Positions 38,001 through 48,360 of a stretch of 64,000 nucleotides of DNA are shown in pieces. A program made the translations under genes and the position numbers. Below the pieces are notes generated by a model that saw only the letters and a list, made by a program, of their open reading frames with translations, did not search any database and had not been told where the DNA came from. Source of the stretch: Acanthaster planci (lineage: Eukaryota; Echinodermata; Asteroidea; Valvatida; Acanthasteridae); assembly GCF_001949145.1 (NCBI RefSeq), contig NW_019091357.1, positions 3,355,078-3,419,077 on the forward strand. Direction: 5' to 3'. Position 1 is the stretch's first letter, and every line of letters begins with the position of its first letter.

Positions 38001-41000
38001 ATGCAAATTGGCCAAGATTTGGACAAGCCTGGTGGTGGGCAGCAAAAGTTGGAAACCATGCCTGAAAAAGCATGCAGCATTCCCCTCCCAGAAAGGAAGC
38101 AAGAAGGTGTCAAAAGAACCCCAAATGAGATACATTTTAAGCTCCGTGTACATTTGTACATGGGTCAGTGGCTAGTAGCAAGCTGTCTGATTTTCTTTGA
38201 ATGTATCCTCCATGAAAGCAAATTAACAAATGAAACGGCATGCTTTGACTCGGCCAAACATTCCAGGTTTTTGTGGCCCACAGCCAGAGACTAGTTGTCG
38301 CTGTGAAACATGGAAGTGACGCAACATGTTTGAGAAGTTGCATCTGCCTAAGAGTTGTTCATCACAACTGATTGTTTTCCTGCTGGCTTGTCGGAAACAG
38401 CACAACTCTGGCCGGAGCTGCGGAGTGTCAGTCACAGAGTGGTGGTTGTATTGGAGCAGAGAGCATTGTTGGCCAAAATCATGACAAAATTTTGTTTGTT
38501 GGAGAGAAACTCCGTTTGCCACCTTATTCAGGGAAATGCAGTGCACTGCAACTTTCAGTTGTCTAAATATTTGATATCTACATGAACAAGCTTGAAAACT
38601 AACGAGGGGTGGGGAATTAAAAATAATTGAAAATTGCATTGCGCTTGCTGCTCCCCAGGTGACATATGGTTGTTGTAAACTAACTCCCAGCAATATAAAG
38701 AGAAACAGTTCAAATGTTAATGGGTATGAAAAAATAACTCCCAAAATAGCAAACCATTCTTTCCCACATTTGTTGTCAACTAAGAACGAGATGTTTAAAA
38801 AATCAAATGAAATGTGGATTGTTACATGTATTGTGTTTGAGGAATTCTGTAGCGCTTTGGCTAGCGCTTTCACACTTGATTTAATTTTACGACTATGCAG
38901 GTTAGCTTTCTGAATACCCTGGGTTTAAGCGTGAAGACCAGTGCCTTCACGCTGAGCATGATGGGCGTAGGAGAGTTTGTGGGCACAGCTCTGTCCACAC
39001 TCCTCGGCGACCGCGTTCCCCTCTTAAAGATGGAGGTGCTTGCGATCGTTTCTCTTGTGGCTGCCATGGTGACGGCTGCCCTGACTGTGGTAACCGTCTA
39101 TCCTGGAGTGCTTACTCTTGTAATAGGTAAAAAAAAAATCAACAAAATGTGCCAAAAGAATGGTAAAGGTTGCATTAATAGGTTGCTTATACTATGCCCG
39201 CACTGTATGTAGCTGTTAGCATCTTCCCACCCCCATTTTGCCATTCTCTTTTATGCATTATTGGTTATTGATGTGATTGGATAGCTGCCAAAGGTTGTAA
39301 TGTGGTTTTGGTTCTGGACTGAATGTTTTTTGGGGGAGGCTGAGACGGAATCACAAAGCTGACCTGGGGGGGTTGGTTCTGATTAGTTTTCTCACAGCTT
39401 CTAGAATTCTGTACTGTTTCATTTGACAAGCAGAGGGTTGTACAGTGTACATGTACATGTATATGTATGAATATTCCATCATGATGAACAGTAGACCTGA
39501 TAATTCTATAATATGTAATTTTGTGTTCATGGTCATCTCAGTACATATGTACTTTGCCACCCCTGATATACTCAAATTGTCGTTACTAATAACCTTTCAG
39601 CGTTTCCCCTTTTACTGCCCTCTGTGGTTTCTCCCTGGTGAAAAAGTGAAAGGTCAACCAACTGTGTGAACAATGTTATCTTCTGTGAAACAAACAAATC
39701 AGATAGCGCCTTGTATCCTGATCAGGGTAGCGATACATTTGTTCAGAAGACCTTGTCAATTTGCACTTTGATCAAATAACAGCAACTCAAGCCCTTGAAG
39801 TTGAACAATAGGCAGCATGGATTATATGATTCAAGCCATTGCAAGAAGTCTGGCATTAGTTTATTTAAGGCCGCCACTTCCTCATATTGCCACCTGTTGC
39901 ACAATTACTGTCCAGCAGTTACAGATATTGAGGAACGTGAAGCACAAATAACAAACAAGGGATTCAACCCCCTTTGTTTCCTTGTTTGGGCTCGTTAGCG
40001 ATAAACCAGACATGCTCTTAAAGCCTATTCTCATCAGTCAAATGTAGTTAATTCATTTAGCTCAGGTTAATTAATCCACCTAGTATTATATATTCCTCAA
40101 ATCCCCTGATGCTGTCAAAGAAATTGAAGTTCAGTTTTGCTGATGATATTCAATTGGAAATAGGTTGAATTAATTGAATGTTGCCTTCAGTACTGCTGTT
40201 GTGTTACAAATTTGCCTAAAGGCTAGTTCATACCTCAAGTGAACAGTGAAATGTCAATAGATATACAGGAAATCTATTCACACATATCTACGCACTCCTG
40301 GATGCATGCAATATGGGATCTTCAGTTGTACCATATACCCACTACACTTTCAACCTGAACGTTTATAACATGTACATTAGTGTTTAAAGTTCCGTCGAGC
40401 CTGTTTCTTTGGGATATTACATGAAGGCAGAGAATGAATTTATCTAGCTACAAACAATCCAGGCAATCCCATTATGCAATCCGGGGAGGTGTCATAATAG
40501 TGCACAGGCCAGGGTACATGTACACCGTATCATGAGAAGAATTCATACAGAACAATAGAGGGAGCTTCTCTGAGTAATTTCAATGTACTGGTATCAGGGA
40601 TAGTATATATGATTCCTAACTCCCTTTTTATTTTATTGGAACTTGTTGCAGTTTCGTTTGTGCATTTTCATAAATTTCAAAATTACTTTGGAGGAGGCAC
40701 GGGGCCCATTGATGAGAAGCTCTTGGGTCAAAATTTAGTCAGTGTTGTTGAGTTCTGACAGGAAGCCCTCACAATTTCATCATCTAGTCTCAGGTCAAAA
40801 GCCTGATCTAGTGAACTGCAACAAGTCTTATTCCTTTGTTGTGACTTGACTAACAGAATTAGATACGTTTTACTTATATGAACCCAAATACAACTCTTGA
40901 ATAATTGTCCACCAAATTGAAGGTCATCACACTTGTGATTCACAAAGTAAGGCTTGCGTTATGATGTACCGATAGACTTCTTATGTACAGTACATGTATG

Positions 41001-44000
41001 TTTTTACTTTGTACATGTACATGTACTATTCTGTTCTTCTGAGTTTGTTTGGTTTCTGCAGCTGTCATCTTGCAAACAGCTAAGCTGGCGTCTGTTGACC
41101 TTTTGTTCACTTCTCACAATAAAGGCCCAGTTTTCACAAAAACATCCACTATGTGCCTCTGAACCCAACCAACAACAGTGACCAAAAGCCTCGAGTGGCC
41201 GCTACTCCATGTAGTGATGGCAAAACGTGATTGTAGGTTTTTATTACCTACCTGTAAGCGGCTGGCACTGGTCTTGCATGATTGACTGAATTCCCTGAGT
41301 CAGTCACTGATGTTACAGTTTGCTTTTGACTGAACTGGAAGTCCCTCTTGCTTGTGCTTTTTAAAGTAGCAAGTTCCACATAAAAAGTGGAATTTCCTGT
41401 ACTGTGGGGTTTTGCAGTTTTCATTTGTTCTTGAATGGCCCTGGTGCCAACATCAGTCAAGGAAATTTTAAATTTTTTTGAAGAATCTAACTGAATGATG
41501 TACACACACTTTGAACAGAAGTGAAAAAGTGTAGATGCTTTGAAATTCCACAACTAGCATCCAGATGCAGCACCGATTCAAAAATTGTGCCAGCTGGGTA
41601 AAGCTTTTTTTAAAAATTCTTTTTCTAGTCTTAAGGTTTTAGCAAAACATGGCCACTCATGGGTACATGCACTACATGGCAGAGGTACTTAAGCTGCTGG
41701 TTTTGTGAATGGGGTCAGATTTTTTAACTAACATTCTGATGTCAGTATGGTAAAGAAGTAGTTGCCTGGAGTGGAAATAAATGGGCACTGCATGGTTTCA
41801 TAGTTCATCTGGGCTGTTTAGCAGGCTTATTGGCAAGTACGTCTTGAATCAAGTCAGCCAAATGACATAAACAAAGTACACGTACTAGTAAATGTAGAAA
41901 CCTTAGCTTCAAGGTAAAGACTTGTTGGTATTTATGCTTGACATTAGAGCCACAATTTTTTTTCAGAACACCACGTCTAAGCACCTTGTCTCTGAGAATT
42001 TGTTCTCTATCCCTCCACAATTTTGGCAATGTTTTTAAGGATCACCCCAGAGGCGTAGGCAAGGGTACATAAATACAGTTGAGGCAAAAGGTTTACATAC
42101 ACCTGGTAGAACAAAAACAGTTTTCGTCAAATTTCACAACGTTGCTCATTTCTGCCAACCTTTCATGAGGACAGATAAGATGGGTCTCCACTTAATGTAT
42201 ATGGTGTATGCGTCAAATAAAACACCCAGAGATACATGATTCACATTTACATTTACAAAAATCAAAATTTTGCATGCTCCATCCCTAATATTTAGTGCCA
42301 CTTTCTGCATTTTTTGTCACATCTCATAGTCGCAGTGGACCACTTTCTGAAGTGTTTTTGAACGACGATAAGGGGGTAAATGTAAATTTTCTCAGAATCT
42401 TTTTCAGAAATATTAATACTTTGAACTGTAATAAATGTGTCTTGAGTATTTTCAATTGAAGTATACACTATGAATATTAAGTTGAGATACAATTTTTCTG
42501 ACCTCAGGTCATAAAGAAAAAGTTGGCAAAACTATTTCAAACATCGAAAAATGTAGGAAAACTGTTTATCTACAAAGTGTACCGTTGTAAACTTTTCGCC
42601 CCAACTGTACTGCCCTCACTCCTTGGCCACAGTGAAACAGATTTTTTTGCCCACTCAGTATTCGGACTAAGCGGAGTAGTATTTTAAGCAGGCCAATAAC
42701 TATTTCCCCCAGAGGGATTAGTATTTGGCCCTAGCAGATTACTATTTTGCTTGGGGTGATAACACGTACCATATCACTCTTGTGGTTTACTATTTGGCCC
42801 ATATTATGAACGTACCATAATTCACCATTTAGACAGTCATCTAGCTGCCCCGGCAAAATAGTAAATCACCTAGGTGAAAAAGTATCTTCCAGGATGAACT
42901 ACCAATCTGCCTGTGCACTACAGTATTGGGCAAAATGATTTCAATTCCTCTCCGAAGCATCCACAGCCATCCCATTAACACAAAACAAAAACACCTGGTT
43001 CATTAAAAGGAGGACACAGTTTGTGACTTGCCTGGAAAACTGTCTTGTCGCTGATTCTAAAATTCAGGGTAGATTCAGGAAACTCGCGAACGGAAAGGCC
43101 AAAAGCAAGCTGAAGCAGCCCAGTTGGATTCTGAACCAGTGCTATAGAAAGGATGTAATACAAATATTGATGTAAACGGAATGGAGTGAGTGGGGTGTTA
43201 TACCGGTAGCATTACTGAAAAGGGGAACCTCTTTCAGTGAGAATATGTAGACGTAATCAGTATAAAAAGAGGCAGTTAAGGTGTTTTTTTTTATTGTACT
43301 GTGAATAATGAAAGTGCTTAATGTAGCTGTAACTTGTAAATTTAAATCATAGTTTTCATCGTGTGTTTTGTTTTTACAGAGGAGGAGGTAAGTGTTACTT
43401 CAAATAAATACACAGCGTGCATGTTGAACAATTGATATTGCTGAGAAAGATGATTTCACTTACCGATATTTATCATTTCACTTCACTAACACATTGACAA
43501 CTTCACTACCAGTACTCAGTAACTTTACCATTCAATCACTTATTTTCAGGTGTTTGATAAGAGGCCAGAGAAATATGATTTGATTCTTCTTTCCACTTGT
43601 CTCAGAATGCATTTTTTTCTCTCTGAGACATTTCATCGTCAATTCTGACATACATCATGACTTCAAAATTTCAGTTTTTCTCCTTTTATCCCCCTTCTCA
43701 GCTAAAAGGTTGTTTATGTTATTACTGTACGTCTTGATACATTTATTTTATCAAATAGGAAGACTTTTAAAAAATAGTACCTTTACACTGTACCTGTAAG
43801 TCTCTTTTGTGGGTTGGTTTAAATCAGTGCTTCCTCTCCTTGGTGATCACGTCTTCATCAGTCCTAGGGGTCCCTTACCTTGACGTCCCGTGCAGTGTTT
43901 TTATATACATGTATTGCTGGATTTGGCACGGGTTGGGGTATTATGAACAGACTGAAGTGTTGGCAGCATTATTATGCAGAAAAGTACCCTTTCACTCAAG

Positions 44001-46137
44001 AATGAAGTTAGACGTGTTATCACGTACAATTACTCAGATGTGATCATATTAATCCCAAATTTACTTCAACCTTTACAGTTTATGTATTTTGAACTATGTT
44101 GAAGTCAGGGCTGTTTCATTTTGAAGGCTGGATTGTGTTCGTGCAAAGTTGAATGGAGAGCAAACAGCTTGTGCAAGATGATTCCTGACAAAAAAAATCC
44201 CAAGACTGTATATTTCTTTGAATTTTTTTGAAAAACTTGATCTCTGAAGTCAGGATGATTGAATGATAGTCAGCTTGAAGGTCAGGCTTTTCTTTTAAGA
44301 GAGACAAAATGTTGCTGTGTACTGTAGAGGACAGTTCATATACATGGACCAAGGAGGTAAATGATGTTCAGTAAAGTCCACAGCAAAATTGGCAGGAAAT
44401 GGACTTAAAGTTGCATTACCTTTGACTTTGCTTCAGTTGGATCTAGTGTTAGCTGGAGTGAGATTGATTTTGGGGCTGAGTTTGCTCATACTCTACGTTT
44501 TGGAGAGAAAAAGAAGGGGGGATTGAAAAAAATAGCTCTTCATTTGCGGATTGCATTCTCACTGTCTGGTCTGGGCCCTGACGTGCTGCAGAAAGCTTTG
44601 TGTCTCATATACTGGCATCTCTCCTCTGTATAGTGATGGGAATGTGCCGTGCTGTCTACAACTTGATGGTGTTCCCCTCAGTTATCGAGTGCATGGGCAG
44701 ACACTGGAAGCTGGAAAGCTGTGCTTTCTGCTCCATGATGTGTGGAATTGGTTACTTGCCAGGTGGAGTCCTCGGGGGTAAGTTTGTTGGACAATTACCA
44801 ACAGATTTTGTCTGTTACTAATTCGAATTGGCTGTGAAAGACTGCCAAGATTAACTTTTTGCCAGTGCCGGTGGCCCAAGATATATTGATGGGAGCATGA
44901 TTTGACCCTGCGACCTTGAGACTTGCGTACTGGCTCTCTACTCACTGTGCTGCTCTGCGCCGTGTTGTTGGTTTCTGAACTTATGGATGCCATTAAATCT
45001 TGAGACCACTAAGGAAGGGATCCAGAAGACCAGAACCTTTTGTTTTCTGAGGAAGCAAACTTTTTTTTGGAGGAGGGGTCAAAAAATTTGGAAATATCAT
45101 GATCGTTTATGGCCTTTCTGAGAGATAGGGAGTGGTTAATTAATTTGCCTTTTTTGTTGAAAAAAAGTTATTTTTCTCCAGGGTGGGGGCATACATATGA
45201 AGCAAGATATCAGACAGAGAGAACTCCCCCTGCTTTGTGTAGATCATTGTTTCACTGGAATCTGAGGAATTCTTTTCAGACATCTGGGGGGGGGTGTGTG
45301 TTAGATAACAATAGTCTAGAGTGTGTATTGTGATTGGACTTGCTGGGGGGGTACCCCTTGGTCCCATTTCTTGCTGGATATTAGGGCATACATCCCATTG
45401 ACCCAGTGGGTCCACCCTTACGGACTGCTGAGAAGAGATGAATATTCAGATTGTAAAGTAATGAATCCCACTCTGGCTGAAGAAGACCTCCGTTGCTCTT
45501 TGGGAGTTGTATCCCAAAGTGTTTTGTCATTTCCCATGAGCTTATCGTGGTCCTTGCCCTCTGCCACCCAGGGTAAACACCTGGACTGGGTATTTCAGTA
45601 TCAACCTGCTTCCCTTGGCTGTTCCCTGGGAACACTTGTCGGGGGTATTTACCTCCCACCCCTAAAACTGAACACTTCTTCACTGTCTCATCCCCTATGG
45701 TCCCCGAGGAGAAAAGTCTACGTTCAACTGCTAGGGCTACCCTGCTTGAATGAAACGATAAATGTATGTACCTCGTAAATTGAAAATTAAATAAAAGAGG
45801 AATTGATACTTCTGATGTGTCTCTCCAACTGCTCAGTTGACGTTCCTTTCCCCGTAGTACTGGATGGGATGAAATAAATTATAACGTGACGTTGAACGCT
45901 AACATTACAGGTGCCTTGTTTGATGCCACCGGCTCCTATCTGTACTCGCTGCTGGTGTGCATCGCCCTCTACCTAATCACGTGCCTTTTGCTGGTCTGGG
46001 GTGCGTACCGCTTCCGTCGTTCCCAGCGTGCCCTGGGCCAGACAGTTGGCCCATCGGCAGCCATTGAGGAAAGCAAAGCAGAGGAAGAGCAGATTAAGGA
46101 CGTGTATGTGGTGGATGAGATCATGACCACAGTGTAA
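28779..46137 (+). CDS. MCT-like (SLC16-type) MFS transporter 2, six exons, 512 aa
   Basis: A paralogue of the upstream transporter, likewise a predicted 12-helix organic-anion carrier of unknown substrate. Exons: 28779-29061, 31656-31949, 33565-33929, 38901-39126, 44634-44777, 45911-46137. Phases 1,1,0,1,1 are identical to the upstream gene, and exons 4 and 5 have the same lengths. Helix 1 starts W54-K-W56 after a polar N-terminus. The exon 1/2 join reads IIGWVGSL. The MCT helix-5 signature is YFHKRSVQASG, from Y174. The loop between helices 6 and 7 is shorter and less acidic than in paralogue 1. The helix-8 Asp/Arg pair appears as E339/T343, so the basic residue is missing. The C-terminal tail is acidic. 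The start at 28779 is the first ATG in frame. The donor after exon 1 (GTTTGT) is weak. Introns of 2.6, 1.6, 5.0, 5.5 and 1.1 kb are full of transposon remnants. Confidence 0.84.
30256..30800. mobile_element. hAT-like non-autonomous element in intron 1 of transporter 2
   Basis: 545 bp. The ends read TTGGGCTCTGCTGAATATTC and (reverse complement) TAGGGCTGAGTCAATTC. It is flanked by 8-bp near-duplications, GTATCATG at 30248-30255 and GTATTATG at 30801-30808, as expected for hAT elements. Subterminal sequence is rich in GAATATTC. The interior frame resembles no transposase. Confidence 0.6.
31656..31949 (+). CDS. MCT-like transporter 2, exon 2
   Basis: Follows acceptor CCTGCTCCAG and ends before GTAAGG. 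Residues 95-192, helices 2-5, with the YFHKRSVQASG signature. Confidence 0.86.
32471..33272. mobile_element. Long inverted-repeat element in intron 2 of transporter 2
   Basis: The left end (GCATAGGCCTCAAATTTCA near 32500) and right end (TGAAATTTGAGGCCTGTATG near 33229) are inverted repeats continuing outward through GCATACATGTA-type sequence to CATGCAT. The interior repeats GGCCACGGTGCC / AATGGCC-like motifs in both orientations. No coding content. Target duplication not determined. Confidence 0.55.
33464..33522. mobile_element. Short hairpin element with CCCTAA/TTAGGG ends, copy 1
   Basis: Arms ATAACCCTAACACTCCTCA and TGAGGAGTGTTAGGGAT enclose a loop containing CCAACAGGTGAAG. It sits about 40 bp upstream of exon 3 of transporter 2. 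The reverse complement of the whole unit recurs at 47320-47377. Confidence 0.7.
33565..33929 (+). CDS. MCT-like transporter 2, exon 3
   Basis: Follows acceptor TTTTTCAACAG and ends before GTAGGT. Residues 193-314: helix 6, the central loop (EKRRMSVIQVPP...) and helix 7. A TACATGTA motif falls inside the coding sequence near 33748. Confidence 0.85.
34864..35774. mobile_element. 911-bp DNA transposon remnant in intron 3 of transporter 2
   Basis: Perfect 15-bp terminal inverted repeats CAGGGATGAGATTCT, flanked directly by a perfect 6-bp duplication GCAAAT (34858-34863 and 35775-35780). Subterminal sequence is rich in CTTTTTGG / GCTTTT. No transposase frame is visible, so it is non-autonomous. 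The termini look hAT-like, but the duplication is shorter than the usual 8 bp. Confidence 0.72.
38901..39126 (+). CDS. MCT-like transporter 2, exon 4
   Basis: Follows acceptor ACGACTATGCAG and ends before GTAAAA. Residues 315-389, helices 8-10. 226 nt, as in the paralogue. Confidence 0.85.
42076..42607. mobile_element. Tc1/mariner-type non-autonomous element in intron 4 of transporter 2
   Basis: 532 bp flanked by TA on both sides. The left end CAGTTGAGGCAAAAGGTTTA and the reverse complement of the right end, CAGTTGGGGCGAAAAGTTTA, are inverted repeats that extend imperfectly for about 60 bp. They strongly resemble the ends of Tc1-like elements of the Sleeping Beauty type (CAGTTGAAG...GTTTACATACAC). 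No transposase frame remains. Confidence 0.8.
42657..42796. repeat. Degenerate tandem repeat with a 21-nt period
   Basis: A(G/C)TATT starts at 42657, 42678, 42699, 42720 and 42741, exactly 21 nt apart, and again at 42789 after an irregular unit. Units share a form like AnTATTTnGnCCnnGnnGATT. The array starts about 50 bp beyond the Tc1-type element. Confidence 0.6.
44634..44777 (+). CDS. MCT-like transporter 2, exon 5
   Basis: Follows acceptor CTCCTCTGTATAG and ends before GTAAGT. Residues 390-437, helix 11 region (GIGYLPGGVLG). 144 nt, as in the paralogue. Confidence 0.85.
44870..44965 (-). repeat. Possible tRNA-derived SINE fragment
   Basis: On the minus strand, AGCAGCACAGTGAGTAGAG followed about 30 nt later by CGCAGGGTCAAATCATGC resembles spaced A-box and B-box promoter elements of a tRNA-derived SINE. 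It is too diverged to be a functional tRNA. Lies in intron 5 of transporter 2. Confidence 0.35.
45911..46137 (+). CDS. MCT-like transporter 2, exon 6 (terminal)
   Basis: Follows acceptor AACATTACAG. Residues 438-512: helix 12 and a tail with an acidic segment (EESKAEEEQIKD). TAA stop at 46135-46137. Confidence 0.86.
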
Positions 46138-47019
46138 AGATCCAAACCAGATGCCATATGCTGAGTTTGTAAGTTGGGTGTGTGGGGGGGGGAGTAGATA
46201 GTACACTGAAAAATTATCCTCTCAAAACATGTTGGACTGCATGAGTACAGTTTGGCACACTAAGCATGTCACAGTGTACTTGCTTTTCGTATATAGGGTC
46301 CAAAGAGTAAAAACTGCGTGCGTGATGCACATTTAGCTTTCTTATTTTCATATTCAGAATTTGGGTAATCGGGTATGCGTAACTTGTTCCTATAGCCAGT
46401 AGCAAACTTGTTCGGCAGAAATCAGCCAAGTTGGCAACAGAGAGCCACCGACGTGCAGTGTAAATCATTGGGTATTACCAGCCAGTGGCTCTGCAGAGCC
46501 TTGTGGATATATTGCAGTAATTGACAAGCCTTAAGTGGGCCAGCGACTTACAGTCTCCTCCCTCGCATGTGACCAAAGTCTCTCTGACGGTGACAAACTA
46601 AAGCTCGGTCCTCAGATCCAGTTGAGGAAGCCAGCAGTTTCCAAAGATGCTTTTGTAGTTCAGATGATTCATTTGTAAACTTAGCGCAATATTAAAATAC
46701 ATGTGTGTGCACGCGAAGTACAAATGAATAAGCCTATTGATTTATAGATGATGACCAAAGCAATTGTATAAAGCATCTCTTTGCATGAAATCTCAAATGG
46801 CAATTCCTATTCAAAGCTCGAGTAGAGTAGTTTTGAAGTGTGGTAACTAGTAGAATACATTACCGCCTACATGTACTGAGTAAGTGGTCGACTTAGTGAT
46901 ATTTTCAGTATTTTTTTACATTTTAATACATGCACGCATGCAAGTAGCACCCTATGGCACTTGAGACTTGACCGTTTATGGATAGTATATAATAATAAAT
47001 TATGAAAGAGAACAATAAA

Positions 47020-47095
47020 TTAAATGGAGCTTGATTTTAACCTGTGACCTTTTGAACAATGTAGTGGCACTTAACCAACTGAGCTACCCGACCCT
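47020..47095 (-). repeat. tRNA-like fragment (SINE or tRNA relic)
   Basis: Minus strand reads GGTCGGGTAGCTCAGTTGGT with a perfect A-box core (TAGCTCAGTTGG, 47075-47086). A degenerate B-box (CAGGTTAAAATC) lies about 40 nt further on. The acceptor and D stems do not pair well, so this is not called as a functional tRNA. Confidence 0.5.
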
Positions 47096-47319
47096 ATTTT
47101 GGTGGTTCTCCCCAGTATCTTAGTTCGTTTATATAATATGTAAATATTGGTGTTGGCATGTTTGGATATGGATTAGGCAATACTGTGTTGAGTGAAAGAT
47201 GGTACTACATTTAGATGTATCTACTTGAGAATCCAACTTGTCGCCATTTCCTTATTTTTTCCCTCTCAACATGCACATTTGGTATGTTGAACAGTCAGAA
47301 TAGTGCATTCGTCTGGAGA

Positions 47320-47377
47320 TTAACCCTAACCCTCCTCAATCCTTCACCTGTTGGAGGACTGAGGAGTGTTAGGGTTA
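47320..47377. mobile_element. Short hairpin element with CCCTAA/TTAGGG ends, copy 2
   Basis: Starts TTAACCCTAACCCTCCTCA, ends TGAGGAGTGTTAGGGTTA, loop CTTCACCTGTTGGAGG. It is the reverse complement of copy 1 at 33464-33522 apart from a few substitutions. Arms and loop are both conserved. Confidence 0.7.
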
Positions 47378-48360
47378 AGGATTGTCAGGGTGAAGTCGCT
47401 AGCAAGCATCTTTCAGCTTTTCTCTTGCCCACTGGATACACGTACATCTACACGTATATGTACATGTACACACCCAAATGAAATCTGTATCTCGTGTGTA
47501 TTTCATTTAATAAGAAAAGATTGGTTAGTTAAGTCAGAGTTATCTATTTTTGGTTTCTGGTTATGATGTGGTAACTTCTAGCGTAAATAAATCTTGCCCT
47601 TCTATATTTTTTTTAGAGTTTCTATTGAGTTCTTCATGTTGAAATGTGACATGTTATTCTGAACAAGAGTAAGTTGTAAGAATTTGTACAACTCGCACAG
47701 TTCGTGTATTTGCCCTTTTTCTTCATCGTTGTAGGTGTGGACCCCACATTTCCTGGGTAATTGCACCAGACTAGTGGTGAGCGCACTGATGTTCACAGCC
47801 ATTCTCCAAAAAATATTGCAAAGACTAGCTGAAATTTACATAGTTTATGGCTGAGAATGGGAAATGTGAAATGATCAGCGGTGAAGGAATGGGTCAGAGA
47901 GTGAATGTAAAGCCCCATCCCCAAGTTGTTTTTTCCTACCCCGGCCTTGTAGCCCTTTTCTCCCAAATCCCCAGTGGTGGTTCCAGAATACTTGCTTGGG
48001 TACTGTACAGTGTAGGTGATGGAAATTTGCACCTTTCATATGAATGTCTTGACATGGCAGCAGTGCGCCATGTGGATTTTATCTTTGATGGAGAGTAGTT
48101 ATGTGTTGGGCAGTTTACTGTTCACCGCACGACATGTATCTGAAATTTTTGACCAACTTGCGTGTACCGGTACTCAAGTTATGCTGTAGTTGAACAAAAC
48201 CTTAGTACAAGATAATTGCAATGAAATTGTGACAAAAATTATAAATGTCTTATAAAGAATTTTTAAGATATGAAATTTTTTTATCAAATCGAAGAAATGT
48301 TTATAAGAAAAAAGTCCAAACTCAGATTGTTAACCTGTAGCTTTAAATAAAGAAATAAAG

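Larger units (their letters stand above)
46138..48360 (+). other. Presumed 3' UTR of transporter 2 and beyond
   Basis: Non-coding. AATAAA hexamers occur at 46994-46999, 47586-47591, 48346-48351 and 48354-48359, and the true cleavage site cannot be chosen from sequence. Contains the tRNA-like fragment (47020-47095) and hairpin element copy 2 (47320-47377). Confidence 0.4.

Noticed and set aside
47020-47095. Functional tRNA gene
   Set aside because: The A box is perfect, but the stems do not pair and the B box is degenerate; kept only as a tRNA-derived repeat.
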